From Enterobacter hormaechei ATCC 49162 (GTDB lineage: Bacteria > Pseudomonadota > Gammaproteobacteria > Enterobacterales > Enterobacteriaceae): a stretch of DNA of 64,000 nucleotides. This document shows, piece after piece, positions 46,529 through 58,219 of the stretch. Location of the stretch: NCBI RefSeq assembly GCF_001875655.1, contig NZ_MKEQ01000002.1, forward strand, positions 248,001 to 312,000, written 5' to 3'. Made by a program: the position numbers and the translations under genes. Within the stretch, counting starts at the first letter, position 1; the number at the start of each line of letters is the position of its first letter. Below the pieces are notes generated by a model that was not told the DNA's origin, searched no databases, and worked only from the letters and a program-made list of their open reading frames with translations.

Positions 46529-48031
46529 ATGAACAAAGAAATTTTGGCTGTTGTTGAAGCCGTCTCCAACGAGAAATCACTGCCGCGTGAGAAGATTTTC
46601 GAAGCGCTGGAAAGTGCACTGGCTACAGCAACCAAGAAAAAATACGAACAAGAGATCGATGTTCGCGTAGAAATCGATCGTAAAAGCGGTGACTTCGATA
46701 CATTCCGTCGTTGGGTAATTGTTGAAGAAGTGACCCAGCCGACCAAAGAGATCACCCTGGAAGCGGCACGTTTTGAAGACGAAAGTCTGAACGTGGGTGA
46801 CTACGTTGAAGATCAGATTGAATCTGTCACCTTCGACCGTATCACCACCCAGACCGCGAAGCAGGTTATCGTGCAGAAAGTGCGCGAAGCCGAGCGCGCG
46901 CTGGTTGTCGATCAGTTCCGCGATCAGGAAGGCGAAATCATCACTGGCGTGGTGAAGAAAGTAAACCGCGACAACATCTCTCTGGAGATTAAGTCCGAAG
47001 GGCTGCCGGGTAACGCTGAAGCCGTGATCCTGCGCGAAGACATGCTGCCGCGTGAGAACTTCCGCCCAGGCGACCGTATTCGTGGTGTGCTGTATGCCGT
47101 ACGCCCTGAAGCGCGTGGTGCACAGCTGTTCGTGACGCGTTCTAAACCAGAAATGCTGGTTGAACTCTTCCGTATTGAAGTGCCGGAAATCGGCGAAGAA
47201 GTTATCGAAATCAAAGCGGCGGCCCGCGATCCGGGTTCCCGTGCGAAAATTGCGGTGAAAACCAACGACAAGCGTATCGACCCGGTCGGTGCTTGCGTCG
47301 GTATGCGTGGCGCACGTGTTCAGGCGGTTTCTACCGAACTGGGCGGCGAGCGCATTGATATCGTTCTGTGGGACGACAACCCGGCGCAGTTCGTGATCAA
47401 CGCAATGGCACCGGCTGATGTGGCGTCTATCGTTGTTGACGAAGACAAACACACCATGGATATCGCTGTAGAAGCGGGCAACCTGGCGCAGGCGATTGGC
47501 CGTAACGGTCAGAACGTACGTCTGGCGTCACAGCTGAGCGGCTGGGAACTCAACGTGATGACCGTTGATGACCTTCAGGCCAAGCATCAGGCTGAAGCCC
47601 ACGCGGCGATCGATACCTTCACCAAATACCTGGACATTGACGAAGACTTCGCCACTGTGCTGGTTGAAGAAGGTTTCTCTACGCTGGAAGAACTGGCCTA
47701 CGTGCCAATGAAAGAGCTGCTGGAAATTGACGGTCTGGATGAACCAACCGTTGAAGCCCTGCGTGAACGCGCTAAAAACGCACTGACCACCCTGGCGCTG
47801 GCTCAGGAAGAAAGCCTTGGCGATAAGAAGCCGGCTGATGACCTGCTGAATCTGGAAGGTCTTGATCGTGCGATTGCGTTCAAGCTGGCTGCCCGTGGTG
47901 TTTGTACGCTGGAAGATCTCGCTGAGCAAGGCGTTGATGACCTGGCTGATATCGAAGGTTTAACCGACGAGAAAGCCGGCGAACTCATCATGGCCGCACG
48001 TAATATTTGCTGGTTCGGCGACGAAGCGTAA
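46529..48031 (+). CDS. nusA: Transcription termination/antitermination factor NusA
   Basis: The 500-aa RNA polymerase-binding factor has an N-terminal polymerase-binding domain, an S1 domain (about 135-200), two KH domains (about 230-345, with [12 protein letters not shown] and [10 protein letters not shown]) and two C-terminal acidic repeats. It is 5 residues longer than E. coli NusA because of [11 protein letters not shown] in the S1 domain. Salmonella has a similar insert, so this is ordinary. It represses its own operon in E. coli. Confidence 0.98.
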   Translation: MNKEILAVVEAVSNEKSLPREKIFEALESALATATKKKYEQEIDVRVEIDRKSGDFDTFRRWVIVEEVTQPTKEITLEAARFEDESLNVGDYVEDQIESVTFDRITTQTAKQVIVQKVREAERALVVDQFRDQEGEIITGVVKKVNRDNISLEIKSEGLPGNAEAVILREDMLPRENFRPGDRIRGVLYAVRPEARGAQLFVTRSKPEMLVELFRIEVPEIGEEVIEIKAAARDPGSRAKIAVKTNDKRIDPVGACVGMRGARVQAVSTELGGERIDIVLWDDNPAQFVINAMAPADVASIVVDEDKHTMDIAVEAGNLAQAIGRNGQNVRLASQLSGWELNVMTVDDLQAKHQAEAHAAIDTFTKYLDIDEDFATVLVEEGFSTLEELAYVPMKELLEIDGLDEPTVEALRERAKNALTTLALAQEESLGDKKPADDLLNLEGLDRAIAFKLAARGVCTLEDLAEQGVDDLADIEGLTDEKAGELIMAARNICWFGDEA

Positions 48032-48055
48032 TAAACTGTAGCAGGAAGGAACAGC

Positions 48056-50743
48056 ATGACTGATGTAACTGTAAAATCGCTGGCTGCTGAGATTCAGACC
48101 TCCGTGGACCGCCTGGTACAGCAATTTGCTGATGCAGGGATCCCGAAGTCCGCTGATGACTCGGTGACCGCGCAAGAAAAACAAACCTTGTTAGCGCACC
48201 TGAACCGTGAACACGGCTCTACGCCTGACAAGTTAACGCTACAGCGCAAAACGCGTAGCACGTTGAACATCCCTGGTACCGGTGGCAAAAGCAAGTCGGT
48301 ACAAATCGAAGTCCGCAAGACGCGCACCTTTGTAAAACGTGATCCGCAAGAGGCAGAACGCCTTGCCGCGGAAGAGCAGGCACAGCGTGAAGCGGAAGAA
48401 CAAGCTCAGCGTGAGGCAGAAGCCACTGCCAAACGTGAAGCAGAATTAAAAGCTGAACGTGAGGCCGCAGAAAAAGCGAAACGCGACGCCGGTGAAAAAG
48501 CGAAGCGTGACGCTGCGGAAAAAGACAAAGTGAGCAATCAACAGACCGACGAAATGACCAAAACAGCCCAGGCTGAAAAAGCCCGCCGTGAAAATGAAGC
48601 TGCCGAGCTGAAGCGTAAAGCGGAAGAAGAAGCCCGCCGCAAGCTTGAAGAAGAAGCTCGCCGCGTCGCCGAAGAAGCGCGTCGCATGGCAGAAGAAAAC
48701 GAGAAGAATGGTGTGAATACCGCTGAACCAACTGAAGATACCAGCGATTATCACGTCACCACGTCTCAGCATGCGCGCCAGGCAGAAGACGACAACGACC
48801 GTGAAGTTGAAGGTGGTCGTGGCCGTACTCGCAGTGCAAAAGCTGCACGTCCTGCGAAAAAAGGTAACAAGCACGCTGAATCGAAAGCTGACCGTGAAGA
48901 AGCACGTGCAGCGGTTCGCGGCGGTAAAGGCGGCAAGCGTAAAGGTTCCGCTCTACAGCAGGGCTTCCAGAAGCCAGCTCAGGCCGTTAACCGTGACGTT
49001 GTGATCGGTGAAACCATCACCGTTGGCGAACTGGCTAACAAGATGGCGGTGAAAGGCTCTCAGGTCATCAAAGCGATGATGAAACTGGGCGCAATGGCCA
49101 CCATCAACCAGGTTATCGACCAGGAAACCGCACAGCTGGTTGCCGAAGAGATGGGTCACAAAGTTATCCTGCGTCGTGAAAACGAACTGGAAGAAGCGGT
49201 AATGAGCGACCGTGATACGGGTGCAGCGGCTGAACCGCGTGCTCCGGTTGTGACCATCATGGGTCACGTTGACCACGGTAAAACCTCTCTGCTTGACTAC
49301 ATTCGTTCTACTAAGGTTGCCTCCGGCGAAGCGGGTGGTATTACCCAGCACATCGGTGCTTACCACGTAGAAACCGAAAACGGCATGATCACCTTCCTGG
49401 ATACCCCAGGCCACGCAGCGTTTACCTCAATGCGTGCTCGTGGTGCTCAGGCAACGGATATCGTTGTACTGGTTGTTGCTGCCGACGATGGCGTGATGCC
49501 ACAGACCATTGAAGCTATCCAGCACGCGAAAGCGGCGCAGGTGCCTCTGGTTGTCGCAGTTAACAAAATCGATAAGCCAGAAGCCGATATGGATCGCGTG
49601 AAAAACGAACTCTCCCAGTACGGCGTTATGCCGGAAGAGTGGGGCGGTGAAGCGCAGTTCATCCCTGTATCTGCAAAAGCAGGTACCGGTATCGACGACC
49701 TGCTGAACGCTATCCTGCTTCAGGCTGAAGTTCTGGAACTGAAAGCGGTGCGTAAAGGTATGGCGAGCGGCGCGGTAATCGAATCCTTCTTGGATAAAGG
49801 TCGTGGTCCGGTTGCAACCGTTCTGGTTCGCGAAGGTACTCTGCACAAGGGCGATATCGTTCTGTGTGGTTTTGAATACGGTCGCGTTCGTGCTATGCGT
49901 AACGAACTGGGTCAGGAAGTGCTGGAAGCGGGTCCATCCATTCCAGTCGAAATCCTCGGCCTGTCCGGTGTTCCGGCTGCCGGTGACGAAGTTACCGTGG
50001 TACGTGACGAGAAGAAAGCGCGTGAAGTGGCTCTGTATCGTCAGGGTAAATTCCGTGAAGTGAAACTGGCTCGTCAGCAGAAATCTAAACTCGAGAACAT
50101 GTTCGCCAACATGACCGAAGGCGAAGTTCACGAAGTGAACATCGTTCTGAAAGCGGACGTTCAGGGTTCTGTGGAAGCGATCTCCGATTCCTTGCTGAAA
50201 CTGTCTACCGACGAAGTGAAAGTGAAGATCATCGGTTCTGGCGTAGGTGGTATCACCGAAACCGACGCAACCCTGGCAGCCGCGTCCAACGCTATTCTGG
50301 TTGGCTTCAACGTTCGTGCTGACGCATCTGCGCGTAAAGTGATTGATGCTGAAAGCCTGGATCTGCGTTACTACTCCGTCATCTATAACCTGATTGACGA
50401 AGTGAAAGCAGCGATGAGCGGCATGCTGTCTCCTGAGCTGAAACAGCAGATCATCGGTCTGGCTGAAGTACGTGACGTGTTCAAATCACCGAAATTCGGT
50501 GCGATCGCGGGCTGTATGGTTACCGAAGGGACCATCAAGCGTCACAATCCAATCCGCGTACTGCGTGACAACGTGGTTATCTACGAAGGCGAGCTGGAAT
50601 CCCTGCGCCGCTTCAAAGATGACGTTAACGAAGTCCGTAACGGTATGGAATGTGGTATCGGCGTGAAGAACTACAACGACGTTCGCGTTGGCGATATGAT
50701 CGAAGTGTTCGAGATCATCGAAATTCAGCGTACCATCGCGTAA
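48056..50743 (+). CDS. infB: Translation initiation factor IF-2
   Basis: The 895-aa GTPase delivers initiator tRNA to the ribosome. A long charged Ala/Glu/Lys/Arg N-terminal region (about 90-230) is followed by the G domain with [10 protein letters not shown] (G1), DTPGHAAF (G3) and NKIDKPEAD (G4), then C-terminal tRNA-binding domains. Internal starts for shorter isoforms are preserved: GTG at 48530 (Val159) and ATG at 48554 (Met167), equivalent to IF2-2 and IF2-3 of E. coli. Confidence 0.98.
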   Translation: MTDVTVKSLAAEIQTSVDRLVQQFADAGIPKSADDSVTAQEKQTLLAHLNREHGSTPDKLTLQRKTRSTLNIPGTGGKSKSVQIEVRKTRTFVKRDPQEAERLAAEEQAQREAEEQAQREAEATAKREAELKAEREAAEKAKRDAGEKAKRDAAEKDKVSNQQTDEMTKTAQAEKARRENEAAELKRKAEEEARRKLEEEARRVAEEARRMAEENEKNGVNTAEPTEDTSDYHVTTSQHARQAEDDNDREVEGGRGRTRSAKAARPAKKGNKHAESKADREEARAAVRGGKGGKRKGSALQQGFQKPAQAVNRDVVIGETITVGELANKMAVKGSQVIKAMMKLGAMATINQVIDQETAQLVAEEMGHKVILRRENELEEAVMSDRDTGAAAEPRAPVVTIMGHVDHGKTSLLDYIRSTKVASGEAGGITQHIGAYHVETENGMITFLDTPGHAAFTSMRARGAQATDIVVLVVAADDGVMPQTIEAIQHAKAAQVPLVVAVNKIDKPEADMDRVKNELSQYGVMPEEWGGEAQFIPVSAKAGTGIDDLLNAILLQAEVLELKAVRKGMASGAVIESFLDKGRGPVATVLVREGTLHKGDIVLCGFEYGRVRAMRNELGQEVLEAGPSIPVEILGLSGVPAAGDEVTVVRDEKKAREVALYRQGKFREVKLARQQKSKLENMFANMTEGEVHEVNIVLKADVQGSVEAISDSLLKLSTDEVKVKIIGSGVGGITETDATLAAASNAILVGFNVRADASARKVIDAESLDLRYYSVIYNLIDEVKAAMSGMLSPELKQQIIGLAEVRDVFKSPKFGAIAGCMVTEGTIKRHNPIRVLRDNVVIYEGELESLRRFKDDVNEVRNGMECGIGVKNYNDVRVGDMIEVFEIIEIQRTIA

Positions 50744-50767
50744 TCTTCGTCAACAGAAGATTAATAA

Positions 50768-50800
50768 GCGTAGGCCGGGTAAGCGAAGCGCCACCCGGCA
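50768..50800. repeat. REP element between infB and rbfA
   Basis: GCGTAGGCCGGGTAAGCGAAGCGCCACCCGGC forms one intact REP hairpin inside the operon, directly before a palindromic terminator-like hairpin. Confidence 0.8.
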
Positions 50801-50808
50801 GTAATTTT

Positions 50809-50834
50809 AAAAAGGGGCTTAAGCCCCTTTTTTG
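50809..50834 (+). terminator. Perfect palindromic terminator-like hairpin before rbfA
   Basis: AAAAAGGGGCTT (50809-50820) is exactly complementary to AAGCCCCTTTTT (50821-50832). It ends 16 bases before the rbfA ATG. As a loopless palindrome its inner pairs must open, but the GC core and T run resemble an intrinsic terminator. Confidence 0.65.
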
Positions 50835-50849
50835 TCTGGAGAATTTATT

Positions 50850-51253
50850 ATGGCGAAAGAATTTGGTCGCCCACAGCGCGTCGCGCAGGAGATGCAGAAA
50901 GAGATCGCACTCATTCTGCAACGTGAAATCAAAGATCCACGCGTGGGTATGATGACCACCGTGTCTGGCGTGGAAATGTCCCGCGACCTGGCGTACGCCA
51001 AAGTGTTTGTGACTTTCCTGAATGATCAGGATGAAGACGCAGTGAAGAACGGCATTAAAGCGTTGCAGGAAGCCTCTGGTTTCATCCGCTCTCTGCTTGG
51101 CAAAGCGATGCGCCTGCGTATCGTGCCGGAACTGACCTTCTTCTACGACAACTCGCTGGTTGAAGGTATGCGTATGTCCAACCTGGTGACCAGCGTGGTG
51201 AAACATGACGATGAGCGTCGTGTTAACCCGGCGGACGACAGCAAGGAGGACTG

Positions 51254-51254
<1 letters not shown>
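50850..51254 (+). CDS. rbfA: 30S ribosome-binding factor A
   Basis: The 134-aa KH-fold protein is needed for 16S 5'-end maturation and cold adaptation. The start [19 protein letters not shown] is typical, with TGGAGAA upstream. Its stop overlaps the truB ATG by one base. Confidence 0.96.
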
Positions 51255-52628
<1,374 letters not shown>

Positions 52629-52644
52629 GTCTTGCGAGTTTCAG

Positions 52645-52671
52645 AAAAGGGGGCCTGATGGCCCCTTTTTT
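52645..52671 (+). terminator. Terminator between rpsO and pnp
   Basis: AAAAGGGGGCC-TGAT-GGCCCCTTTTTT forms a strong stem with a T run. In E. coli a similar leaky terminator lets some transcripts continue into pnp. Confidence 0.85.
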
Positions 52672-52742
52672 CAACCAGACGGCAGCAATTCAATGGAAAC
52701 TATTGTATTGTTGCTATAAATGATCTTCATTGCAGAGGTTCG

Positions 52743-52843
52743 CGCGGCTAATGAGAGGCTTCACCCATGGGGGTGTCGGTTGTCATTAGTCGCGAGGATG
52801 CGAAGAAGGTCGGGTTAAATCGTCAGCACACCTGAGGTGTGCT
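52743..52843 (+). promoter_or_regulatory. pnp leader hairpins (RNase III autoregulatory region)
   Basis: A long stem pairs CGCGGCTAATGA (52743-52754) with TCATTAGTCGCG (52783-52794) and encloses CACCC/GGGTG. A second hairpin, AGCACACC-TGA-GGTGTGCT, lies at 52825-52843. In E. coli the first stem is cut by RNase III, and polynucleotide phosphorylase then destabilises its own mRNA. The sRNA SraG maps to this interval on the opposite strand in E. coli. Confidence 0.7.
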
Positions 52844-52870
52844 TTCAAACATTTAAGAAAGGACAGAATT

Positions 52871-55009
52871 TTGCTGAATCCGATCGTTCGTAAATTCCAG
52901 TATGGTCAGCATACCGTCACGCTGGAAACCGGCATGATGGCGCGTCAGGCTACTGCTGCCGTAATGGTAAGCATGGATGACACTGCTGTATTCGTTACCG
53001 TAGTTGGCCAGAAAAAAGCTAAACCAGGTCAGGACTTCTTCCCGCTGACCGTTAACTACCAGGAGCGTACCTACGCTGCCGGTAAAATCCCGGGTGGCTT
53101 CTTCCGTCGTGAAGGCCGTCCAAGCGAAGGCGAAACCCTGATCGCGCGTCTGATTGACCGCCCGGTTCGTCCGCTGTTCCCGGAAGGCTTCGTCAATGAA
53201 GTACAGGTTATCGCAACCGTTGTTTCCGTTAACCCACAGGTTAACCCGGACATCGTCGCGATGATCGGTGCGTCTGCTGCCCTGTCACTGTCTGGTATTC
53301 CATTCAATGGCCCAATCGGTGCTGCGCGCGTTGGTTACATCAACGATCAGTACGTGCTGAACCCAACTCAGGAAGAGCTGAAAGAGAGTAAGCTGGACCT
53401 GGTTGTTGCCGGTACTGAAGCCGCGGTGCTGATGGTTGAATCCGAAGCTGAACTGCTGAGCGAAGACCAGATGCTGGGCGCTGTGGTATTTGGCCACGAC
53501 CAGCAGCAGGTTGTTATCCAGAACATCAACGACCTGGTGAAAGAAGCCGGTAAACCACGTTGGGACTGGCAGCCAGAAGCGGCCAACGACGCGCTGAACG
53601 CACGTGTTGCTGCCCTGGCAGAATCTCGTCTGAGCGACGCATACCGCATCACCGACAAACAGGAGCGCTATGCTCAGGTTGATGTGATCAAATCTGAAGT
53701 GACCGCGACCCTGGTTGCCGAAGACGAAACGCTGGACGCTAACGAAATTGGCGAAATCCTGCACGCCATCGAGAAAAACGTTGTTCGTAGCCGCGTACTG
53801 GCAGGCGAGCCGCGTATCGACGGCCGTGAAAAAGACATGATCCGTGGTCTGGACGTGCGTACCGGCGTACTGCCACGTACACACGGTTCTGCGCTGTTCA
53901 CCCGTGGTGAAACGCAGGCGCTGGTAACCGCGACCCTGGGTACTGCACGTGACGCACAGATCATCGACGAACTGATGGGCGAGCGCACTGACAGCTTCCT
54001 GTTCCACTACAACTTCCCTCCGTACTCTGTGGGCGAAACCGGTATGGTTGGCTCACCGAAGCGTCGTGAAATTGGTCACGGTCGTCTGGCGAAGCGCGGC
54101 GTGCTGGCAGTGATGCCAGAAGCAGACAAATTCCCGTACACCGTACGTGTTGTGTCTGAAATCACTGAATCCAACGGTTCTTCTTCCATGGCTTCCGTGT
54201 GTGGTGCCTCTCTGGCGCTGATGGATGCAGGCGTGCCAATCAAAGCCGCCGTTGCGGGTATCGCAATGGGTCTGGTGAAAGAAGGCGACAACTACGTTGT
54301 TCTGTCTGACATTCTGGGTGACGAAGACCACCTGGGCGATATGGACTTCAAAGTGGCGGGTTCCCGCGACGGTATCTCTGCCTTGCAGATGGATATCAAA
54401 ATTGAAGGTATCACCAAAGAGATCATGCAGGTTGCTCTGAACCAGGCTAAAGGTGCGCGTCTGCACATCCTGGGCGTGATGGAACAGGCTATCAACGCAC
54501 CACGCGGTGATATCTCTGAATTCGCTCCGCGTATTCACACCATCAAGATCAATCCAGACAAGATCAAAGATGTCATCGGTAAGGGCGGTTCTGTTATCCG
54601 TGCGCTGACCGAAGAAACGGGCACCACCATCGAAATCGAAGATGACGGTACTGTGAAAATCGCAGCAACCGACGGCGAGAAAGCGAAATACGCTATCCGT
54701 CGTATCGAAGAGATCACGGCAGAAATCGAAGTGGGCCGTATCTACAATGGTAAAGTGACCCGTATCGTTGACTTTGGTGCGTTCGTTGCCATCGGTGGCG
54801 GTAAAGAAGGTCTGGTACACATCTCTCAGATCGCTGACAAGCGTGTTGAGAAAGTGACCGATTACCTGCAAATGGGTCAGGAAGTACCGGTGAAAGTTCT
54901 GGAAGTTGACCGCCAGGGCCGTATCCGTCTGAGCATTAAAGAAGCAACCGAGCAGTCTCAGCCTGCTGCGGCGCCGGAAGCTCCGGCTGCTGAACAGCAG
55001 GGCGAGTAA
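52871..55009 (+). CDS. pnp: Polynucleotide phosphorylase
   Basis: The 712-aa 3'-5' phosphorolytic exoribonuclease is part of the degradosome. It has two RNase PH domains (about 1-215 and 310-540) with an all-alpha linker, a KH domain (about 553-612, [13 protein letters not shown]) and an S1 domain (about 622-690). It starts at TTG, as in E. coli, preceded by AAGAAAGGACAG. It regulates itself through its leader. Confidence 0.98.
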   Translation: MLNPIVRKFQYGQHTVTLETGMMARQATAAVMVSMDDTAVFVTVVGQKKAKPGQDFFPLTVNYQERTYAAGKIPGGFFRREGRPSEGETLIARLIDRPVRPLFPEGFVNEVQVIATVVSVNPQVNPDIVAMIGASAALSLSGIPFNGPIGAARVGYINDQYVLNPTQEELKESKLDLVVAGTEAAVLMVESEAELLSEDQMLGAVVFGHDQQQVVIQNINDLVKEAGKPRWDWQPEAANDALNARVAALAESRLSDAYRITDKQERYAQVDVIKSEVTATLVAEDETLDANEIGEILHAIEKNVVRSRVLAGEPRIDGREKDMIRGLDVRTGVLPRTHGSALFTRGETQALVTATLGTARDAQIIDELMGERTDSFLFHYNFPPYSVGETGMVGSPKRREIGHGRLAKRGVLAVMPEADKFPYTVRVVSEITESNGSSSMASVCGASLALMDAGVPIKAAVAGIAMGLVKEGDNYVVLSDILGDEDHLGDMDFKVAGSRDGISALQMDIKIEGITKEIMQVALNQAKGARLHILGVMEQAINAPRGDISEFAPRIHTIKINPDKIKDVIGKGGSVIRALTEETGTTIEIEDDGTVKIAATDGEKAKYAIRRIEEITAEIEVGRIYNGKVTRIVDFGAFVAIGGGKEGLVHISQIADKRVEKVTDYLQMGQEVPVKVLEVDRQGRIRLSIKEATEQSQPAAAPEAPAAEQQGE

Positions 55010-55020
55010 GGTTGCCATTT

Positions 55021-55048
55021 GCCCTCCGCACTGGCGGAGGGCTTATTA
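55021..55048 (+). terminator. Hairpin between pnp and nlpI
   Basis: GCCCTCCGC-ACTG-GCGGAGGGC (55021-55042) is followed only by TTATTAT, so it is probably a partial terminator. Confidence 0.6.
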
Positions 55049-55119
55049 TCAGGCAGGACGCCTTGTTAAGCCGCCGGGGGACAGGACGTTCATCCAATAG
55101 TTGTCTTCGGGAGTGGGAA

Positions 55120-56004
55120 ATGAAGCCTTTTTTGCGCTGGTGTTTCGTTGCGACAGCTTTAACGCTGGCAGGATGCAGCAACTCTGCCTGGCGTAAGAGC
55201 GAAGTCCTCGCAGTGCCATTGCAACCGACTTTGCAGCAGGAAGTCATTCTGGCACGCATGGAACAAATACTTGCCAGTCGGGCTTTAACCGATGACGAAC
55301 GCGCACAGCTTTTATATGAGCGCGGAGTGTTGTATGATAGTCTCGGTCTGAGGGCATTAGCGCGAAATGATTTTTCACAAGCGCTGGCGATTCGACCTGA
55401 TATGCCTGAAGTATTCAATTACTTAGGCATTTATTTAACGCAGGCAGGCAATTTTGATGCTGCCTATGAAGCGTTTGATTCTGTACTTGAGCTTGATCCA
55501 ACTTACAACTACGCGCACTTGAATCGCGGTATCGCATTGTATTACGGCGGTCGTGATAAGTTAGCGCAAGATGATCTGCTGGCGTTTTATCAAGACGATC
55601 CTAATGATCCTTTCCGCAGCCTGTGGCTTTACATCGTTGAGCAGAAGCTCGATGAGAAGCAGGCCAAAGAAGCACTGAAACAGCGCTTCGAGAAATCGGA
55701 CAAGGAACAGTGGGGATGGAACATTGTCGAGTTCTACCTGGGCAACATTAGCGAAGCAACGCTGATGGAACGCCTCAAGGCGGATGCAACGGATAACACC
55801 TCGCTCGCTGAGCATCTCAGTGAAACCAACTTCTATTTAGGTAAGTACTACCTAAGTCTGGGGGATATGGACAGCGCTACGGCACTGTTCAAATTAGCGG
55901 TTGCTAACAACGTACATAACTTCGTTGAGCACCGTTATGCATTGTTGGAATTATCGCTCTTGGGCCAGGAGCAAGACGACCTGGCAGAATCGGACCAGCA
56001 ATAG
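55120..56004 (+). CDS. nlpI: Lipoprotein NlpI
   Basis: The 294-aa outer-membrane lipoprotein has a lipobox LAGC with Cys19 and TPR repeats over about residues 60-290. In E. coli it acts as an adaptor for the protease Prc to degrade the endopeptidase MepS and scaffolds peptidoglycan enzymes. Ser20 after the cysteine predicts outer-membrane sorting. The ATG at 55120 has GGGAG upstream; the frame is open 36 codons earlier, inside the terminator region. Confidence 0.96.
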   Translation: MKPFLRWCFVATALTLAGCSNSAWRKSEVLAVPLQPTLQQEVILARMEQILASRALTDDERAQLLYERGVLYDSLGLRALARNDFSQALAIRPDMPEVFNYLGIYLTQAGNFDAAYEAFDSVLELDPTYNYAHLNRGIALYYGGRDKLAQDDLLAFYQDDPNDPFRSLWLYIVEQKLDEKQAKEALKQRFEKSDKEQWGWNIVEFYLGNISEATLMERLKADATDNTSLAEHLSETNFYLGKYYLSLGDMDSATALFKLAVANNVHNFVEHRYALLELSLLGQEQDDLAESDQQ

Positions 56005-56111
56005 CTGACGACATAAACATCAGCCCGTAATCTTTTGATTGCCATCACCTTCACTGGTGAGGGCGTTGTTGTTCGTCAATACACCTAATTTGAGCCGGTT
56101 CACACTTTTCA

Positions 56112-56192
56112 ATGAAAATTGCTAATCATTTTCACGATGAGCTAAGTAGACTGGCCGCCATTAATATCGAGGCACTTGTACTACATGGCTGA
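56112..56192 (+). CDS. yrbN: Small protein YrbN
   Basis: A 26-codon frame reads [20 protein letters not shown] and ends ALVLHG, closely resembling E. coli YrbN, a small expressed protein of unknown function. It lies between nlpI and deaD as in E. coli. Its stop overlaps the deaD start by 8 bases (ATG at 56185, TGA at 56190-56192), so its translation probably influences deaD. No strong ribosome binding site is visible. Confidence 0.8.
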   Translation: MKIANHFHDELSRLAAINIEALVLHG

Positions 56193-58077
56193 ATTCGAAA
56201 CCACTTTTGCAGATCTGGGCCTGAAGGCTCCTATCCTTGAAGCCCTTAACGATCTGGGTTACGAAAAACCATCTCCGATCCAGGCTGAGTGTATCCCACA
56301 CCTGCTTTCTGGTCGTGACGTGCTGGGCATGGCCCAGACTGGTAGCGGTAAAACCGCAGCATTCTCGCTGCCGCTGCTGAACAACATTGATCCGGACCTG
56401 CGTGCACCGCAGATCCTTGTCCTGGCTCCAACCCGTGAACTGGCTGTTCAGGTTGCTGAAGCCATGACGGAATTCTCTAAACATATGCGCGGCGTAAACG
56501 TGGTAGCCCTGTACGGCGGCCAGCGTTATGACGTGCAGTTACGCGCCCTGCGCCAGGGCCCACAGATTGTTGTCGGTACGCCGGGCCGTCTGCTGGATCA
56601 CCTGAAGCGCGGTACCCTGGACCTCTCTAAACTGAGCGGCCTGGTACTGGACGAAGCCGATGAAATGCTGCGTATGGGCTTCATCGAAGACGTAGAAACC
56701 ATCATGGCGCAGATCCCGGAAGGTCATCAGACCGCTCTGTTCTCTGCAACCATGCCAGAAGCGATCCGTCGCATTACCCGCCGCTTCATGAAAGAGCCGC
56801 AGGAAGTGCGCATTCAGTCCAGCGTGACCACTCGCCCGGACATCAGCCAGAGCTACTGGTCTGTGTACGGCATGCGCAAAAACGAAGCGCTGGTGCGTTT
56901 CCTGGAAGCGGAAGATTTTGATGCGGCGATTATCTTCGTTCGTACCAAGAACGCGACCCTGGAAGTGGCTGAAGCCCTGGAGCGTAGCGGCTACAACAGC
57001 GCCGCGCTGAACGGCGACATGAACCAGGCTCTGCGTGAGCAGACGCTGGAGCGTCTGAAAGACGGTCGTCTGGATATCCTGATTGCAACTGACGTGGCAG
57101 CACGTGGCCTGGACGTTGAGCGTATCAGCCTGGTTGTTAACTATGATATCCCAATGGATTCCGAGTCTTACGTTCACCGTATCGGTCGTACCGGTCGTGC
57201 GGGTCGTGCGGGTCGTGCGCTGCTGTTCGTTGAGAACCGCGAGCGTCGTCTGCTGCGTAACATTGAACGCACCATGAAGCTGACGATTCCAGAAGCTGAA
57301 CTGCCAAACGCAGAACTGCTGGGCAAACGCCGCCTGGAAAAATTCGCCGCGAAAGTACAGCAGCAGCTGGAAAGCAGCGATCTGGATCAGTACCGTGCGC
57401 TGCTGTCGCAGATCCAGCCTGTCGCTGAAGGCGAAGAGCTGGACATGGAAACCCTGGCCGCAGCACTGCTGAAAATGGCCCAGGGCGAACGTAGCCTGAT
57501 CGTGCCACCTGATGCACCGATGCGTCCTAAGCGTGAGTTCCGTGACCGTGACGATCGTTTCGAACGTCGTGGCGACCGTAACGACCGTGGTCCACGTGGT
57601 GACCGTCAAGAGCGTGGTGGTGAAGACCGTCCACGTCGTGAGCGTCGTGACGCGGGCGACATGGAACTGTATCGCATTGAAGTGGGCCGTGATGATGGTG
57701 TTGAAGTTCGTCACATCGTTGGCGCGATCGCTAACGAAGGCGACATCAGCAGCCGTTACATCGGTAACATCAAGCTGTTCGGTTCCCACTCCACCATCGA
57801 GCTGCCAAAAGGCATGCCGGGCGAAGTACTGCAACACTTTACTCGCACCCGCATCCTGAACAAGCCGATGAACATGCAGCTGCTGGGCGATGCACAGCCA
57901 CGTCCTGACCGTGGCGGCGAACGTCGTGGCGGTGGTCGCGGTTTCGGCGGTGAGCGTCGTGAAGGCGGTCGTAGCGAAGGCCGCGGTGAACCCCGTCGTT
58001 TCTCCGGTGAGCGCCGCGAAAACCGTGGTCCACGCCGTGAAGAAGGCACCAGCCGTCGTCGTTTCGGTGACGCGTAA
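56185..58077 (+). CDS. deaD: Cold-shock DEAD-box RNA helicase DeaD/CsdA
   Basis: The 630-aa helicase acts in 50S assembly and mRNA decay in the cold. The Q motif region starts the protein (FADLGL...GYEKPSPIQ), followed by AQTGSGKT (motif I), [11 protein letters not shown] (II), SATMPE (III) and [11 protein letters not shown] (VI). An RNA-binding domain follows, and an Arg/Gly-rich tail (about 455-490 and 570-630). The ATG at 56185 is the E. coli start and sits inside the end of yrbN. Confidence 0.97.
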   Translation: MAEFETTFADLGLKAPILEALNDLGYEKPSPIQAECIPHLLSGRDVLGMAQTGSGKTAAFSLPLLNNIDPDLRAPQILVLAPTRELAVQVAEAMTEFSKHMRGVNVVALYGGQRYDVQLRALRQGPQIVVGTPGRLLDHLKRGTLDLSKLSGLVLDEADEMLRMGFIEDVETIMAQIPEGHQTALFSATMPEAIRRITRRFMKEPQEVRIQSSVTTRPDISQSYWSVYGMRKNEALVRFLEAEDFDAAIIFVRTKNATLEVAEALERSGYNSAALNGDMNQALREQTLERLKDGRLDILIATDVAARGLDVERISLVVNYDIPMDSESYVHRIGRTGRAGRAGRALLFVENRERRLLRNIERTMKLTIPEAELPNAELLGKRRLEKFAAKVQQQLESSDLDQYRALLSQIQPVAEGEELDMETLAAALLKMAQGERSLIVPPDAPMRPKREFRDRDDRFERRGDRNDRGPRGDRQERGGEDRPRRERRDAGDMELYRIEVGRDDGVEVRHIVGAIANEGDISSRYIGNIKLFGSHSTIELPKGMPGEVLQHFTRTRILNKPMNMQLLGDAQPRPDRGGERRGGGRGFGGERREGGRSEGRGEPRRFSGERRENRGPRREEGTSRRRFGDA

Positions 58078-58109
58078 GCCTTTCGCTTCTGACGTAAAGT
58101 AAAATATAC

Positions 58110-58140
58110 AGCCCCGATAGTTGCTATCGGGGCTTTTTTT
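58110..58140 (+). terminator. Intrinsic terminator after deaD
   Basis: An 11-bp perfect stem (58110-58120 with 58124-58134) is followed by a long T run. Confidence 0.9.
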
Positions 58141-58149
58141 ATTCCTTTT

Positions 58150-58169
58150 GTACTCCTGTACTGGTACAG
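58150..58169 (+). promoter_or_regulatory. trp operator upstream of mtr
   Basis: CTGTAC-TG-GTACAG (58156-58169) is a perfect palindrome preceded by GTACTC. It resembles the E. coli mtr operator bound by TrpR. It lies about 50 bases before the mtr start. Confidence 0.6.
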
Positions 58170-58219
58170 TGCAACACACTAAAATACAGAACCACATTTT
58201 TCACTGGAGATCAGGCCGC

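Noticed and set aside
46828..47000. Five-residue insertion in the NusA S1 domain relative to E. coli
   Set aside because: A comparable insertion occurs in Salmonella NusA as far as I recall, so it is ordinary family variation and was noted only in the annotation.
48360..48710. Repetitive GAAGAAGC/GCTGAAC sequence that looks like a tandem repeat
   Set aside because: It encodes the Ala/Glu/Lys/Arg coiled-coil-like N-terminal region of IF2, which is normal for enterobacterial infB.
54053..55018. Minus-strand 321-codon frame opposite pnp
   Set aside because: It is a shadow of a highly conserved gene with strong codon bias, and no motif was seen.
56539..58197. Minus-strand open frame of about 550 codons opposite deaD, rich in Thr, Ala and Phe
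   Set aside because: It mirrors the high-GC third-position pattern and Arg/Gly repeats of deaD. It has no family motif, and deaD is unquestionably the coding strand.
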